Assembly: GCA_040755415.1 (NCBI GenBank)
Contig: JBFMAZ010000121.1
Span: 1-20,180 of the forward strand
Length of the DNA: 20,180 bases
Origin: QYQD01 sp040755415
GTDB taxonomy: Bacteria; Desulfobacterota; QYQD01
Reading direction: 5' to 3'
Under the pieces are notes generated by a model, which saw only the letters and a list, made by a program, of their open reading frames with translations, was not told the origin of the DNA and did no database searches. A program made the position numbers and the translations under genes. Positions 5,693 to 13,519 of this stretch are shown here, in pieces (the first letter of the stretch is position 1; each line of letters opens with the position of its first letter).

Positions 5693-6960
5693 TACGTGAG
5701 CTTCTGACCGGAAACGCTGCTGCAGCCTGGGGTGCCCGTCTAGCTGAGGTAGACTACGTACCAGCTTTTCCCATTACCCCGCAGACAGAAATCATCGAAA
5801 CCATCGCCCATTGGATCGATATAGGTCAGATGGATTGCCGGATGGTTACTATGGAGTCTGAGCATTCCATGATAACGGCAGCTGGAGCTGCAGCCGCCAC
5901 CGGAGTGCGTGTTTTTACCGCAACCTCTAGTCAAGGATTTCTATATGGGATGGAGATGATTTATACCGTGGCCGGTTGGCGGACTCCATTCGTCTTAGTC
6001 AACGTTTCCAGGGCATTGTCGGCGCCTATCACCCTCGAGCCGGACCATAATGACGTCTTGGCCGCGCGTGACAGCGGTTTTCTCCAGATCCATTGTGCCA
6101 CCTGCCAGGAGGTGCTGGACTCAGTCCTCCTGGCCTATCGTCTGGGAGAAAACAAACGGGTACGGCTCCCGGTTATCGTCAACTTAGATGGATTTTACCT
6201 CTCTTTTACCCGTGAACCAGTAAAAATACCCGACGAAAAAAACGTCAGGGCATTCCTGCCTCCCTATGACCCGGGAGAGACGTATTTCCGGGCAGGCGAT
6301 CCCATTTCCCAAGGTGTGGTCGTCCTCGGGGGCTCTCAGTACTCCTACTTCCGTTACGAGACCCATTATGCCTCTCTGAATGCCCTGGAGGTGTTCGAGG
6401 AGCTTTCTAAAGAATATGGGGAAATTTCTGGAAGGTCCTATCAGCCGGTTGAAGCATACCGGGTGGAAGATGCGGAAATCGTCTTTTTTATGATCGGGTC
6501 TTTTGCTACAAAGGCCAAAGATGCTGTGGATCGCCTGCGAAAGGTAGGGTGCAAAGTAGGACTCTTACGCCCGCTTTTATTCCGGCCATTTCCGGTAGAG
6601 CCTATTATCCGCGCACTTGCCGGTAAAAAGGGGGTCGCAGTCGTTGATCAAAACCTTTCTTTGGGAAAGGGGGGTGTTCTTCATGCCGAACTTTCTTCAG
6701 CCCTTTACGGGGCAACGGATAGTACACCTTTATTAGTCAGCTTCATCGGAGGATTGGGAGGCCGTGATATTACCCGGGAAGAGTTTTACGAGATGGTAGC
6801 GGTTACCAGAAAGGCCAGCGAAACAGGCGAGGTGCCGCCTCCCAGACTTCTCTATACCGCAGAAGAACTGATGCGGATGAAAGGGTTACAGTCAATCGCA
6901 AGGGTTGCGCGGCAGAAAGGAGGCGGAAAAAGCTGGAAAAGAAAAGTTACAAAGGTCTGA
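5689..6960 (+). CDS. 2-oxoacid:ferredoxin oxidoreductase, alpha subunit
   Basis: This 423-residue alpha subunit has the N-terminal family block GNAAAAWGARLAEVDYVPAF followed by PITPQTEIIE, and the thiamine-proximal segments ESEHSMITAAGAAAATG and TATSSQGF. The second half holds the transketolase C-terminal-like domain (VGLLRPLLFRPFP, VAVVDQNLSLGKGG). It forms the catalytic core with the beta subunit to the right. Start GTG 5689 overlaps the upstream stop in GTGA and has GGGAGGAG just upstream. Substrate specificity (pyruvate, 2-oxoisovalerate or another) cannot be read from the sequence. The adjacent amino acid dehydrogenase favours an amino-acid-derived 2-oxoacid. Confidence 0.88.
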   Translation: MIRELLTGNAAAAWGARLAEVDYVPAFPITPQTEIIETIAHWIDIGQMDCRMVTMESEHSMITAAGAAAATGVRVFTATSSQGFLYGMEMIYTVAGWRTPFVLVNVSRALSAPITLEPDHNDVLAARDSGFLQIHCATCQEVLDSVLLAYRLGENKRVRLPVIVNLDGFYLSFTREPVKIPDEKNVRAFLPPYDPGETYFRAGDPISQGVVVLGGSQYSYFRYETHYASLNALEVFEELSKEYGEISGRSYQPVEAYRVEDAEIVFFMIGSFATKAKDAVDRLRKVGCKVGLLRPLLFRPFPVEPIIRALAGKKGVAVVDQNLSLGKGGVLHAELSSALYGATDSTPLLVSFIGGLGGRDITREEFYEMVAVTRKASETGEVPPPRLLYTAEELMRMKGLQSIARVARQKGGGKSWKRKVTKV

Positions 6961-6965
6961 GGGAC

Positions 6966-7856
6966 TTGCCATCCAGTCATGTGCTAGGTCCTGGAACACC
7001 AACCTGCGCTGGCTGCGGGGCGTTAGAGAATATCAAGATATTCTGTGATATCCTGGGAGAAAAAACCGTTTTTGTAAATGCGGCCGGGTGTATGACCTTG
7101 CTTACCGTTTACCCCTTTACTCCTTTTAGAGGCTCCTGGCTCTACACCGCCATGGCCTCAGCTCCGGCCGGCGCCCAGGGAGTTCGAGATGCCTTGGATC
7201 TGCTGATACGCGATAAGCGCTTAGCACCAGGGGAGGATCTCGAGGTCGTGGTGCTGACCGGAGACGGTACTGCCTATGGGATGGGGCTTTCTGCCACTTC
7301 CGCTGCTATCTATCGGAAGTTAGACTTCATTTATATCTGTTACGACAACGAGGGTTATGGGAATACTGGCTACCAATTTTCAGCGGCTACTCCTCATGCC
7401 GCCCGAACAGCCACCAGTAAAGGCCCCAAGGGTTACGGGGGCTACAAAAAGGACCTGTTTGCCATCTGGGCGGCCCATAGACCCGCTTATGTGGCCACTG
7501 TCATAGGGACGGAACCCGCAGATCTGGCCCGTAAGATTGAAAAGGCGAAGGGCCTCCAGGGCCCGAGATTGTTTATCGCCCTCTCTCCCTGTCCCACGGG
7601 CTGGCAATTCGATCCGGCGAAGACCGTTGAGATCGGTAACCTGGCTGTCAAGACGGGCATTTGGCCTCTAAAAGAATACCTTGATGGAAAAGTGCTGCAT
7701 ACCAGGATGCCGCTTCCCAAAGGCAAGCGTCCCCCGGTCGAGGAGTACCTGAAGCGACAAGGGCGATTTACCCATCTATTTAGCCCGATGCGGGATGAAG
7801 AGACTTTAGAAGATATTCAAGCCAGCGTGGATGCCTATTGGGAAGGCGTTATATAG
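6966..7856 (+). CDS. 2-oxoacid:ferredoxin oxidoreductase, beta subunit
   Basis: This 296-residue beta subunit binds thiamine diphosphate. The magnesium/diphosphate motif starts at GDG (99-101) in LTGDGTAYGMG and continues to YDNEGYGNTG about 30 residues later. TPTCAGCGAL (C14, C17) and C42 in NAAGCMTLL supply cysteines typical for the [4Fe-4S] cluster of beta subunits. The TTG start at 6966 is five bases after the alpha stop, with GAGGGA partly overlapping that stop; a GTG six codons further in is an alternative. It completes an operon of dehydrogenase, gamma-delta, alpha and beta, in which the 2-oxoacid product of the first enzyme is the substrate of the second. No clear terminator follows. 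Confidence 0.88.
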   Translation: MPSSHVLGPGTPTCAGCGALENIKIFCDILGEKTVFVNAAGCMTLLTVYPFTPFRGSWLYTAMASAPAGAQGVRDALDLLIRDKRLAPGEDLEVVVLTGDGTAYGMGLSATSAAIYRKLDFIYICYDNEGYGNTGYQFSAATPHAARTATSKGPKGYGGYKKDLFAIWAAHRPAYVATVIGTEPADLARKIEKAKGLQGPRLFIALSPCPTGWQFDPAKTVEIGNLAVKTGIWPLKEYLDGKVLHTRMPLPKGKRPPVEEYLKRQGRFTHLFSPMRDEETLEDIQASVDAYWEGVI

Positions 7857-7894
7857 AAAATCTAAATATCAAATCCGAGATTAAAAATAAACAC

Positions 7895-8071
7895 AGCGGC
7901 ATGGGAATCATTCGGAAAAGTTACTTCCATTCCGGCGGAGCAGTTCCCCTGGTCGGCCTAACTGTGCCCAGCGGGCAAACCGGCGAGATCTGCTTCCGTG
8001 GCTACCACGTTATGAAGGGCTACTATAGGGATCTCAAGGCCATTTCTCCAAGTGTTACACTTCCTCATTGA
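7895..8071 (+). pseudogene. Remnant of an AMP-forming acyl-CoA synthetase
   Basis: A short frame contains GGAVPLVGLTVPSGQTGEIC followed by FRGYHVMKGYY and a short tail. This is the core of adenylate-forming enzymes near the A6 motif (GE+..RG..VM.GYY.D). Only about 45 residues from the middle of a protein normally near 550 residues are left, and the frame ends in unrelated sequence at 8071. Neither the ATP-binding motif nor the C-terminal lysine motif is present. The remnant lies directly downstream of the oxidoreductase operon, so an acyl-CoA ligase for the same pathway may once have been part of it. Confidence 0.65.
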
Positions 8072-8106
8072 ACTGGGGGAACAAAAAAGAAAGGGAGCAA
8101 CAAGTC

Positions 8107-8694
8107 TTAAAACAGCCCGGCAAACTCCAGGAACTTTTTCCATTCCTTTTTCTTGCTGGAGGGGAATTCCTCCATCAGCAACTGTTCCCAGCGTGGAGCA
8201 CGGGGCTTCCTTAATAAGGTCATGCCGGCTTCCTGGAGGGTCTTGTTCCCCTTTTTCAGGTTGCACTTCTTGCAGCAGAGGACCACGTTTGACCAGATCG
8301 TCTTTCCGCCCCGGGAGCGGGGCATAACATGGTCAACACTTCTGTCCTTGGAGGCCCGAACACTTTTTCCGCAATATTGACAGGTGTAGGCGTCCCTCAC
8401 AAACAAGTTGGCCCTGGTGAAGATAATATCTGTCTTGGGCAGCTGGTCAAAGCGGGAGAGAATGACGGCATCCGGGGCCACAATAGAAAAGCTGGGGCTA
8501 TGAATCAAGCATCCGTTGTTATGGAAGTGTGACACTTTCACCCATTCGGCAAAGGAATGAGTAGTCCAGTCCAATGTAATCACCCTGGCCGTTCCCTTGT
8601 AGAGGTGACAGATAGCCCTTTGTACGGTGGTCACATGAACCGCCTGATAATATTTATTTAATACCAATACCTTATTATCTAATATCTTCAGCAA
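8107..8694 (-). CDS. HNH endonuclease family protein
   Basis: This 195-residue protein has a C-terminal HNH nuclease domain (about 100-150). The zinc ribbon is C105-x2-C108 and CCKKC (140-144). The catalytic DH is at 121-122 in SVDHVMPRSRGG, N136 is in the middle position, and the last motif residue is in CNLKKGN. The N-terminal 95 residues (LVLNKYYQAVHVTTVQRAI) are a conserved companion domain found in many chromosomal HNH proteins of delta-proteobacteria and others; its role is unknown. The gene starts 10 bases after coaE in the same operon. Its place behind housekeeping genes argues against a mobile homing enzyme. The substrate is not known. Confidence 0.85.
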   Translation of the reverse strand: MLKILDNKVLVLNKYYQAVHVTTVQRAICHLYKGTARVITLDWTTHSFAEWVKVSHFHNNGCLIHSPSFSIVAPDAVILSRFDQLPKTDIIFTRANLFVRDAYTCQYCGKSVRASKDRSVDHVMPRSRGGKTIWSNVVLCCKKCNLKKGNKTLQEAGMTLLRKPRAPRWEQLLMEEFPSSKKKEWKKFLEFAGLF

Positions 8695-8704
8695 GGGATG
8701 CTCC

Positions 8705-9310
8705 TTATGCAGAATAGCCGCGTAAGATAGTTATTAGAGACAATACCTGTTTCCGGGTTTCTTCAAGCGGGCCGCTGTTGTCCACCGCATAATCAGCCAG
8801 TTTTTTCTTTTCGTCAATAGGCATCTGGACAACGAGCCATTTTTTGGCCTCGGCAAGGGATATACCGTCTCTTCTTACCAGGCGATCTATCTGTACCTCG
8901 GGCCGGGCATAAACCAGGACGGTCTTATCAAAACAGCCTTTCCAGCCGACCTCGAAGAGCAGCGGAACCTCAGCCACCACCAGGTCTGCCGTCCCACTTT
9001 CCTCAATCTTACCTAGGTCCTTTAATATAATGTTTCTTACCCGCGGATGCATAATTTTATTTAGGACAATTCGGGCCTTCTGATTAGAAAAAACATGTTT
9101 TTTCAATTGATTACGTCTTATAGCCATATCCGGGGCGAAGTATTTGGGGCCAAATTGGTCATATACCTCCCACCACGCCTCCTGATAGGGCTGGGCTATC
9201 TCGTTACAGAGCCGGTCGGCGTCGATGACGGTCACCCCCGAGGCCCGAAGTATCTTGAGAACAGCGCTCTTCCCGGTAGCCAGGCCGCCTGTAAGGCCGA
9301 TTTTTATCAT
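8705..9310 (-). CDS. coaE: Dephospho-CoA kinase
   Basis: This 201-residue protein would phosphorylate dephospho-CoA at the ribose 3'-hydroxyl in the last step of coenzyme A synthesis. The P-loop GGLATGKS (8-15) is followed by VTVIDADRLCNEI with the substrate-binding DAD. EVPLLFEVGW and VLVYARPEVQIDRL in the lid/core region are typical of CoaE. Length is normal for the family. The ATG at 9310 overlaps the TGA of the upstream pseudouridine synthase gene in ATGA, so the two are translationally coupled. Confidence 0.95.
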   Translation of the reverse strand: MIKIGLTGGLATGKSAVLKILRASGVTVIDADRLCNEIAQPYQEAWWEVYDQFGPKYFAPDMAIRRNQLKKHVFSNQKARIVLNKIMHPRVRNIILKDLGKIEESGTADLVVAEVPLLFEVGWKGCFDKTVLVYARPEVQIDRLVRRDGISLAEAKKWLVVQMPIDEKKKLADYAVDNSGPLEETRKQVLSLITILRGYSA

Positions 9311-10248
9311 GAAAGGGCCTCGATTATCTCTTGCATATCAGGGGGCATAGGGGCATGAAATTCCATAAACCGGCCGGTCCGGGGATGTACAAACCCTAGC
9401 TCCCTGGCATGTAGTAACTGACGGGAGACACTTTTTATAATGTTTCTCATGGCTATGTTACGGATATCCGCCCACTTCCGTTTACCTCCATAAACCGGGT
9501 CCCCTACTACCGGATGCTGCATTGAAGAGAGGTGGACACGAATCTGGTGCGTGCGGCCTGTCTTAAGGGTCAGTTCCAAGAGGGTCAATCCGTCAAAAGA
9601 CTGAACGACCTGCCATATAGTAATCGCTTCCCTACCACTTGCGCTCCTTACCGACATCTTCTTTCGCTGGGTGGGGTGTCTGCCGACAGGCGCCTGAATA
9701 ATCCCGCTCTTTTCGCGAAAATCGCCGTATACGAGCGCTATATACTTCTTATAAACCTCTCCGGCCTTAAACTGTCTGGCCAGTTCCTGATGCGCCCGAT
9801 CATTTTTGGCGACCACCATCACACCGGAGGTGTCTTTGTCCAGACGGTGAACAATACCCGGCCGCAGTATACCGCCGATCCCGGAAAGATCCGAACAATG
9901 ATGGAGGAGACCGTGCACCAGTGTCCCGGTATTGTGCCCGGCCGCAGGATGGACTACAATACCCGGCGGTTTGGACAAGACCAGGATGTCTTTATCTTCA
10001 TAGAGGATGGTAAAGGGGACTTTCTCCGGTTGAATACCTAATGGACGTGGCGGTGGGATTTCTATACTTATCGAATCATAGGGGTTAATCTTGTGGCTGG
10101 CTTTAACCGTCTTTCCATTAACCTTGACCCGGCCCTCCCGGATAAGACGGCTGATCTGCGAACGGCTGAGAGAAGCAAACTTTTTCGTCAAATAGACGTC
10201 AATCCGTTGATCTTTGTCCGCAGGTTCCGCACACAATAACTCCGGCAT
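9307..10248 (-). CDS. rluD: RluA/RluD-type 23S rRNA pseudouridine synthase
   Basis: This is a 313-residue enzyme from the start at MPELLCAEP. An S4 RNA-binding domain occupies about residues 10-75 (QRIDVYLTKKFASLSRSQIS). The catalytic domain has IVHRLDKDTSGVMVVAKND with the catalytic aspartate, and GRTHQIRVHLSSMQHPVVGD. It would convert specific uridines in large-subunit rRNA; RluD itself modifies helix 69. The symbol reflects closest resemblance, and other RluA-family members are possible. A longer frame starts with GTG at 10305, overlapping the carD stop in GTGA, but its first 19 residues (NFEIRNCKF region) are encoded by an AT-rich palindromic repeat. I therefore prefer ATG 10248. No strong ribosome site precedes either start. 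Confidence 0.88.
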   Translation of the reverse strand: MPELLCAEPADKDQRIDVYLTKKFASLSRSQISRLIREGRVKVNGKTVKASHKINPYDSISIEIPPPRPLGIQPEKVPFTILYEDKDILVLSKPPGIVVHPAAGHNTGTLVHGLLHHCSDLSGIGGILRPGIVHRLDKDTSGVMVVAKNDRAHQELARQFKAGEVYKKYIALVYGDFREKSGIIQAPVGRHPTQRKKMSVRSASGREAITIWQVVQSFDGLTLLELTLKTGRTHQIRVHLSSMQHPVVGDPVYGGKRKWADIRNIAMRNIIKSVSRQLLHARELGFVHPRTGRFMEFHAPMPPDMQEIIEALS

Positions 10249-10290
10249 GATATTGTGAAATTTACAATTTCGAATTTCGAAATTGAGACG
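10249..10290. repeat. AT-rich palindromic intergenic repeat
   Basis: The segment contains CAATTTCGAATTTCGAAATTG (10264-10284), an almost perfect palindrome built from TTTCGAA units. It fills the space between the carD stop and the preferred start of rluD. On the minus strand it reads as NFEIRN-like codons, a sequence often seen where such repeats are mistaken for the start of a gene. Confidence 0.6.
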
Positions 10291-10301
10291 TGGCCCGGCC
10301 G

Positions 10302-10787
10302 TCACGAGGCATTAAAAAGCGCTTCAATATCCTGCCTGACCTTGCCTTCTTTTACATTACGGGCTATGGAAAGCTCCTTTACGAGCAGATTCATGGCCGT
10401 GTCCAGCATCTTTTTTTCACCAAATGATAGCGGCTTTTCATCTTTCAATATGTACAAATCCCGCAAAACTGCGGCCACCTCAAATACTGAGCCCGTCTTT
10501 ATCTTATCCATGTACTCCCGGTACCGCTTATTCCATGTCTGGGTCACAATCTCAACATTTCGATCTTTCAAGATATCCAACACCCTGGGAATATCTTTTT
10601 TGTTTATGATGCTTCGGACGCCTACCGATTTTACATTGTGGGTAGGAATCATAATTACCATGTCGGTATCGATGATCCTCATGATGTAAAAGATCTGCTT
10701 TTCGCCATTGATCTCTCGGCGCTCGATAGACTCGATCACGCCGACGCCGTGGGCCGGGTACACAGCTAATTCCCCTGTCTTAAACAT
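10302..10787 (-). CDS. CarD-family RNA polymerase-binding transcription regulator
   Basis: From ATG 10787 this is a 161-residue protein. The N-terminal CarD/CdnL/TRCF RNA polymerase-interaction domain is clear (MFKTGELAVYPAHGVGVIES, then EINGEKQIFYIMRI), followed by a helical C-terminal domain. Proteins of this type bind the RNA polymerase beta subunit and stabilise open promoter complexes, often at rRNA and housekeeping promoters. I chose ATG 10787 because GGAGGG lies nine bases upstream and the family consensus begins there; the longer frame from 10841 adds 18 unlike residues. It is the first gene of the carD-rluD-coaE-HNH operon. Confidence 0.9.
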   Translation of the reverse strand: MFKTGELAVYPAHGVGVIESIERREINGEKQIFYIMRIIDTDMVIMIPTHNVKSVGVRSIINKKDIPRVLDILKDRNVEIVTQTWNKRYREYMDKIKTGSVFEVAAVLRDLYILKDEKPLSFGEKKMLDTAMNLLVKELSIARNVKEGKVRQDIEALFNAS

Positions 10788-10831
10788 CAGTCCCAACCCT
10801 CCGATTTGAAAGAAAAATTCTGATGTTATTG

Positions 10832-10860
10832 AATTTAACACTATTTATTAAATAAGGCAA
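10832..10860 (-). promoter_or_regulatory. Probable promoter of the carD operon
   Basis: On the minus strand TTGCCT (10860-10855) and TAAATT (10837-10832) are separated by exactly 17 bases in AT-rich DNA, about 45 bases upstream of the carD start. It is back to back with the plus-strand promoter at 10868, so the 76-base gap would hold divergent promoters. Confidence 0.45.
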
Positions 10861-10867
10861 ATACAAA

Positions 10868-10896
10868 TTGACAGAAAGACTGCCCCGTGCTATGAA
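10868..10896 (+). promoter_or_regulatory. Promoter of the MetE-like gene
   Basis: TTGACA (10868-10873) and TATGAA (10891-10896) are separated by 17 bases. The -35 is perfect and the -10 has four of six consensus bases. The transcript would start near 10903, giving a leader of only about 15 bases before ATG 10918. No Shine-Dalgarno sequence is visible in that leader. Confidence 0.65.
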
Positions 10897-10917
10897 TATG
10901 CGGTGTAATTTACTCTC

Positions 10918-12003
10918 ATGAGTTTAGACCCTATCCCACCATTCACGCCCAATGGACTGGCGTCCCTGATCGGCAGCCTGCCCCTTAAAGACCATGAGCA
11001 GGCCCTGGACATGATGTTAACTTATGTCCCGGAGATCCCCCTGTGGATACAACTGCCGGTCTATCCGGAAGAACGGCTCCTCACCCAATTTGCCGAGGGT
11101 CTGCCGGGAATAGTCATCGAAGGCGACCGGGTACATTTTGACACGGCCTCACCGGGTTTTGAGGATGAACTGCTTGCTTTTTATGAGGATTACATAGCGT
11201 TATCTGAAGGGAGTTCTTCCCTTTTAGAATCCCGTTTTGCCCTGGGGTCCCGTACTGGAAAAGGTCTGGCGGCGTTTATTAAACGCATGGGCAAATTGGC
11301 AAAACCTCCTTACGCCATTAAGGGTCAGATCACCGGACCTTTTACCTTCCTGACCGGAATTACTGATCAGGGAAAAAGATGTGCCTTCTATGACGAACGC
11401 CTGCGTGATGTTGCAGTTAAGGCCCTTGCGCTGAAGGCCGCCTGGCAGGTGGAAATACTGCGGCAATTCAAGGTGCCGGTTTTTGTCTCTATTGACGAGC
11501 CTGGCCTGGCCGGTTACGGATCTTCTGCCTTTGTCAGTATAAATCGTCAGGATGTAACAAGTATGCTCAAAGAAATGGTAGAGGCTATACACAGGGCCGG
11601 TGGACTGGCCGCAGTGCATGTCTGCGCCAATACGGATTGGTCCCTGCTCATAGAAAACGATATAGATATTATCAGCTTTGATGCCTACAACTATTTTGAC
11701 CGGTTTATACTCTACCGGCCGGCCATCCTCTCATTCCTGGCCCGGGGAAAGGTTATCGCCTGGGGTATAGTGCCTACCGCCAACCCTGCTGACATAGAAA
11801 AGGAAAGTGTGTCATCCCTGGCAGCACGCTGGAAAGAGGCGGCGCAAGAACTGGTGGGAGACGGAATTACACTGGCGGCCCTACTGAGGCAGTCACTTAT
11901 TACCCCTAGTTGCGGCACCGGTTCCCTTTCCCCGGCCCTTTCTGAACGTGTCCTGCATCTGACGAGAGAGGTCTCTGCGCAATTAAGGAAGGACTTACTT
12001 TAA
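10918..12003 (+). CDS. MetE-like (core-type) methionine synthase/methyltransferase
   Basis: This 361-residue protein corresponds to the single TIM-barrel catalytic half of cobalamin-independent methionine synthase (COG0620/UROD-MetE-like fold). Zinc/thiol ligands are visible as H234-x-C236 in AAVHVCANTD and C332 in TPSCGTGSLS. ITGPFTFLTG (138-147) and SIDEPGL (191-197) are also family-typical. The N-terminal tetrahydrofolate-binding half of standard MetE (about 750 residues) is absent. Such core-MetE proteins in anaerobes are reported to take the methyl group from a corrinoid protein rather than from methyltetrahydrofolate, so a corrinoid-dependent methionine synthase is the best inference. 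A related methyltransferase cannot be excluded. It converges on bioC with a 12-base gap. Confidence 0.75.
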   Translation: MSLDPIPPFTPNGLASLIGSLPLKDHEQALDMMLTYVPEIPLWIQLPVYPEERLLTQFAEGLPGIVIEGDRVHFDTASPGFEDELLAFYEDYIALSEGSSSLLESRFALGSRTGKGLAAFIKRMGKLAKPPYAIKGQITGPFTFLTGITDQGKRCAFYDERLRDVAVKALALKAAWQVEILRQFKVPVFVSIDEPGLAGYGSSAFVSINRQDVTSMLKEMVEAIHRAGGLAAVHVCANTDWSLLIENDIDIISFDAYNYFDRFILYRPAILSFLARGKVIAWGIVPTANPADIEKESVSSLAARWKEAAQELVGDGITLAALLRQSLITPSCGTGSLSPALSERVLHLTREVSAQLRKDLL

Positions 12004-12015
12004 CCCCCCCTGTTT

Positions 12016-12822
12016 CTATTCCGCTTTTTGCTTCTTCTCCGGACCTTTGCAGCGAAAAGCGGCAATGCCTATAGGCCAGGCATAAGAAATCGCTTCACCT
12101 TCCCGGAGCAAGGCCCTGGCAATATTTTCAGCCGCAGCGGCCTTATTCCCAAAGAAACCAAAAAATACGCCCCGCACCCGGAGGACTTCCAGAAAGTCGC
12201 TTGTCCTGCGGAATCTCTCCTCCATACAATATCGTTCAAAGCGGATGGGTACCAGGCCAGGCAGACTCCTTACCACCTCGTTCCAGCTTAGCCCGCGTGT
12301 ACCCCGAAACGGATGCCAGGCCGGCTGCATCTCTTTTAATCTCCGAAAAGTGGTCAAAAGCAGGCTGTTTCCCTCTTTTTTGGAAAAAGGCATGATCAAG
12401 GGGAAGGATATGACCAGGATGCAGTTTTCCTTCAGCGCGGCCCTCAATGCCCGCCGGTCTCCGGGGGACAACCAGTGGTAAGACATATTGGCTATAATGA
12501 GATCGAATTTTCTTTCGGAGACCGAAAGGTCTTTGGTCTGTCCATAACAGAATGTAACGGTCCTTATGTCCTCTTTTTTTCTGGCCAGCTCCAGCATGGA
12601 AGGAGATCGGTCCAGCGCCGTGACCTCGGCCCGGGGGAAATATTTAACGATCTCTACTGTAGAGATACCCGTGCCGCAGCCTATGTCTAGGATTGCTTCC
12701 GGCTGAACATATTCTTTGGCCAGGGCACATAGTTTTTCCGCCAGGTGGCTGTAAAAAAAGTGGTGCCGGGGCTGATCGTAGGAAGAGGCCACCCGGTCAT
12801 AATGGAGAAATGCCTCAGCCAT
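12016..12822 (-). CDS. bioC: Malonyl-[ACP] O-methyltransferase BioC
   Basis: This 268-residue class I SAM-dependent methyltransferase carries motif I AILDIGCGTGIST (43-55), an acidic motif II residue in AEVTALDRSPSML, and FDLIIANMSYHWL as motif IV. The BioC opening F..YD..A..YD is recognisable in FLHYDRVASSYD. It would methylate the free carboxyl of malonyl-ACP so that fatty acid synthesis can extend it to pimeloyl-ACP methyl ester. It is the last gene of the biotin operon, and its start overlaps the hydrolase gene by eight bases. The SYHWL context and operon location make the assignment firm. Confidence 0.88.
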   Translation of the reverse strand: MAEAFLHYDRVASSYDQPRHHFFYSHLAEKLCALAKEYVQPEAILDIGCGTGISTVEIVKYFPRAEVTALDRSPSMLELARKKEDIRTVTFCYGQTKDLSVSERKFDLIIANMSYHWLSPGDRRALRAALKENCILVISFPLIMPFSKKEGNSLLLTTFRRLKEMQPAWHPFRGTRGLSWNEVVRSLPGLVPIRFERYCMEERFRRTSDFLEVLRVRGVFFGFFGNKAAAAENIARALLREGEAISYAWPIGIAAFRCKGPEKKQKAE

Positions 12823-13510
12823 GAAACACCTCTCCAGCCAGCCACGACCGGATCACACTCCACGTCTCGCGTGCGGTAAGTATGTCGTGATGGTCGCTGT
12901 CTTTTATCTCTTTGACGGTGTAATTATCCGGCGGTGCCGCCTCAGCCGCCTTCTTTACCGCCGAAAGGTCATATTGCCCGAACAACAGCAGGCCCTTTTT
13001 ATCAGGATCAGCCAGCAGATCTTCGCCCAATCTATTTAATGTCTCTACCAGGCCGGCAAAAGGGGTGGCTTCTCTGACCCGCCGGGGTCTCAAAATGCGT
13101 ATCATCTCTTTTTTCCCGCCTGCGAAATCGGTGGAAAGGGGCGGCGAGATGAGCACATTCCAGGAAAGATCAAGCGACAAGATCAGACGGCCGCCAATGC
13201 TGTGGCCTATGGCCGCCACAAAACTATTTCTCTTTAGTCCCTGCCAGTAAGCCAGGCATCTCTTCGCGCCCTCATAGTCAAACAGACCGCCGCTCTCCCC
13301 ATGGCCGGGCAAGTCAGCGGCTAAGACTGGAATCCCTTTCCCGGCCAGAAAGATAGACAGCGGAAGCATCTCTTCCTTACAGCCGCCATAGCCGTGCAAG
13401 ACAAATAACCATGCCGGTGACGTATTCTCCGGCTCAACCTCTAAACCGGTAAACTCTCCCCCTCCAACCGGCCGGATATGAATTTCAACGCCCTTCATCT
13501 GATCGCTCAT
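12815..13510 (-). CDS. Alpha/beta hydrolase, candidate pimeloyl-ACP methyl ester esterase (BioH role)
   Basis: This is a 231-residue alpha/beta hydrolase. The nucleophile elbow is GHSIGG with S104. The likely acid is D181 in LLLFGQYDLS and the likely histidine is H207 or H208 in SDHHDI. The oxyanion region is LHGYGG (38-43), and ADLPGHGESGG precedes the elbow. The small lid is not of the canonical BioH type. It sits between bioA and bioC, exactly where an esterase is needed to demethylate pimeloyl-ACP methyl ester, and no BioH, BioG, BioK, BioJ, BioV or BioZ relative is recognisable elsewhere in the operon. Function is inferred from position. ATG 13510 is chosen because AAGGA precedes it; a longer frame from GTG 13534 lies in an intergenic repeat. 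Confidence 0.75.
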   Translation of the reverse strand: MSDQMKGVEIHIRPVGGGEFTGLEVEPENTSPAWLFVLHGYGGCKEEMLPLSIFLAGKGIPVLAADLPGHGESGGLFDYEGAKRCLAYWQGLKRNSFVAAIGHSIGGRLILSLDLSWNVLISPPLSTDFAGGKKEMIRILRPRRVREATPFAGLVETLNRLGEDLLADPDKKGLLLFGQYDLSAVKKAAEAAPPDNYTVKEIKDSDHHDILTARETWSVIRSWLAGEVFHG

Positions 13511-13519
13511 CATATCCTT

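Noticed and set aside
9532..10041. Plus-strand frame of 169 codons opposite rluD
   Set aside because: It is antisense to a clear pseudouridine synthase and has no recognisable domain.
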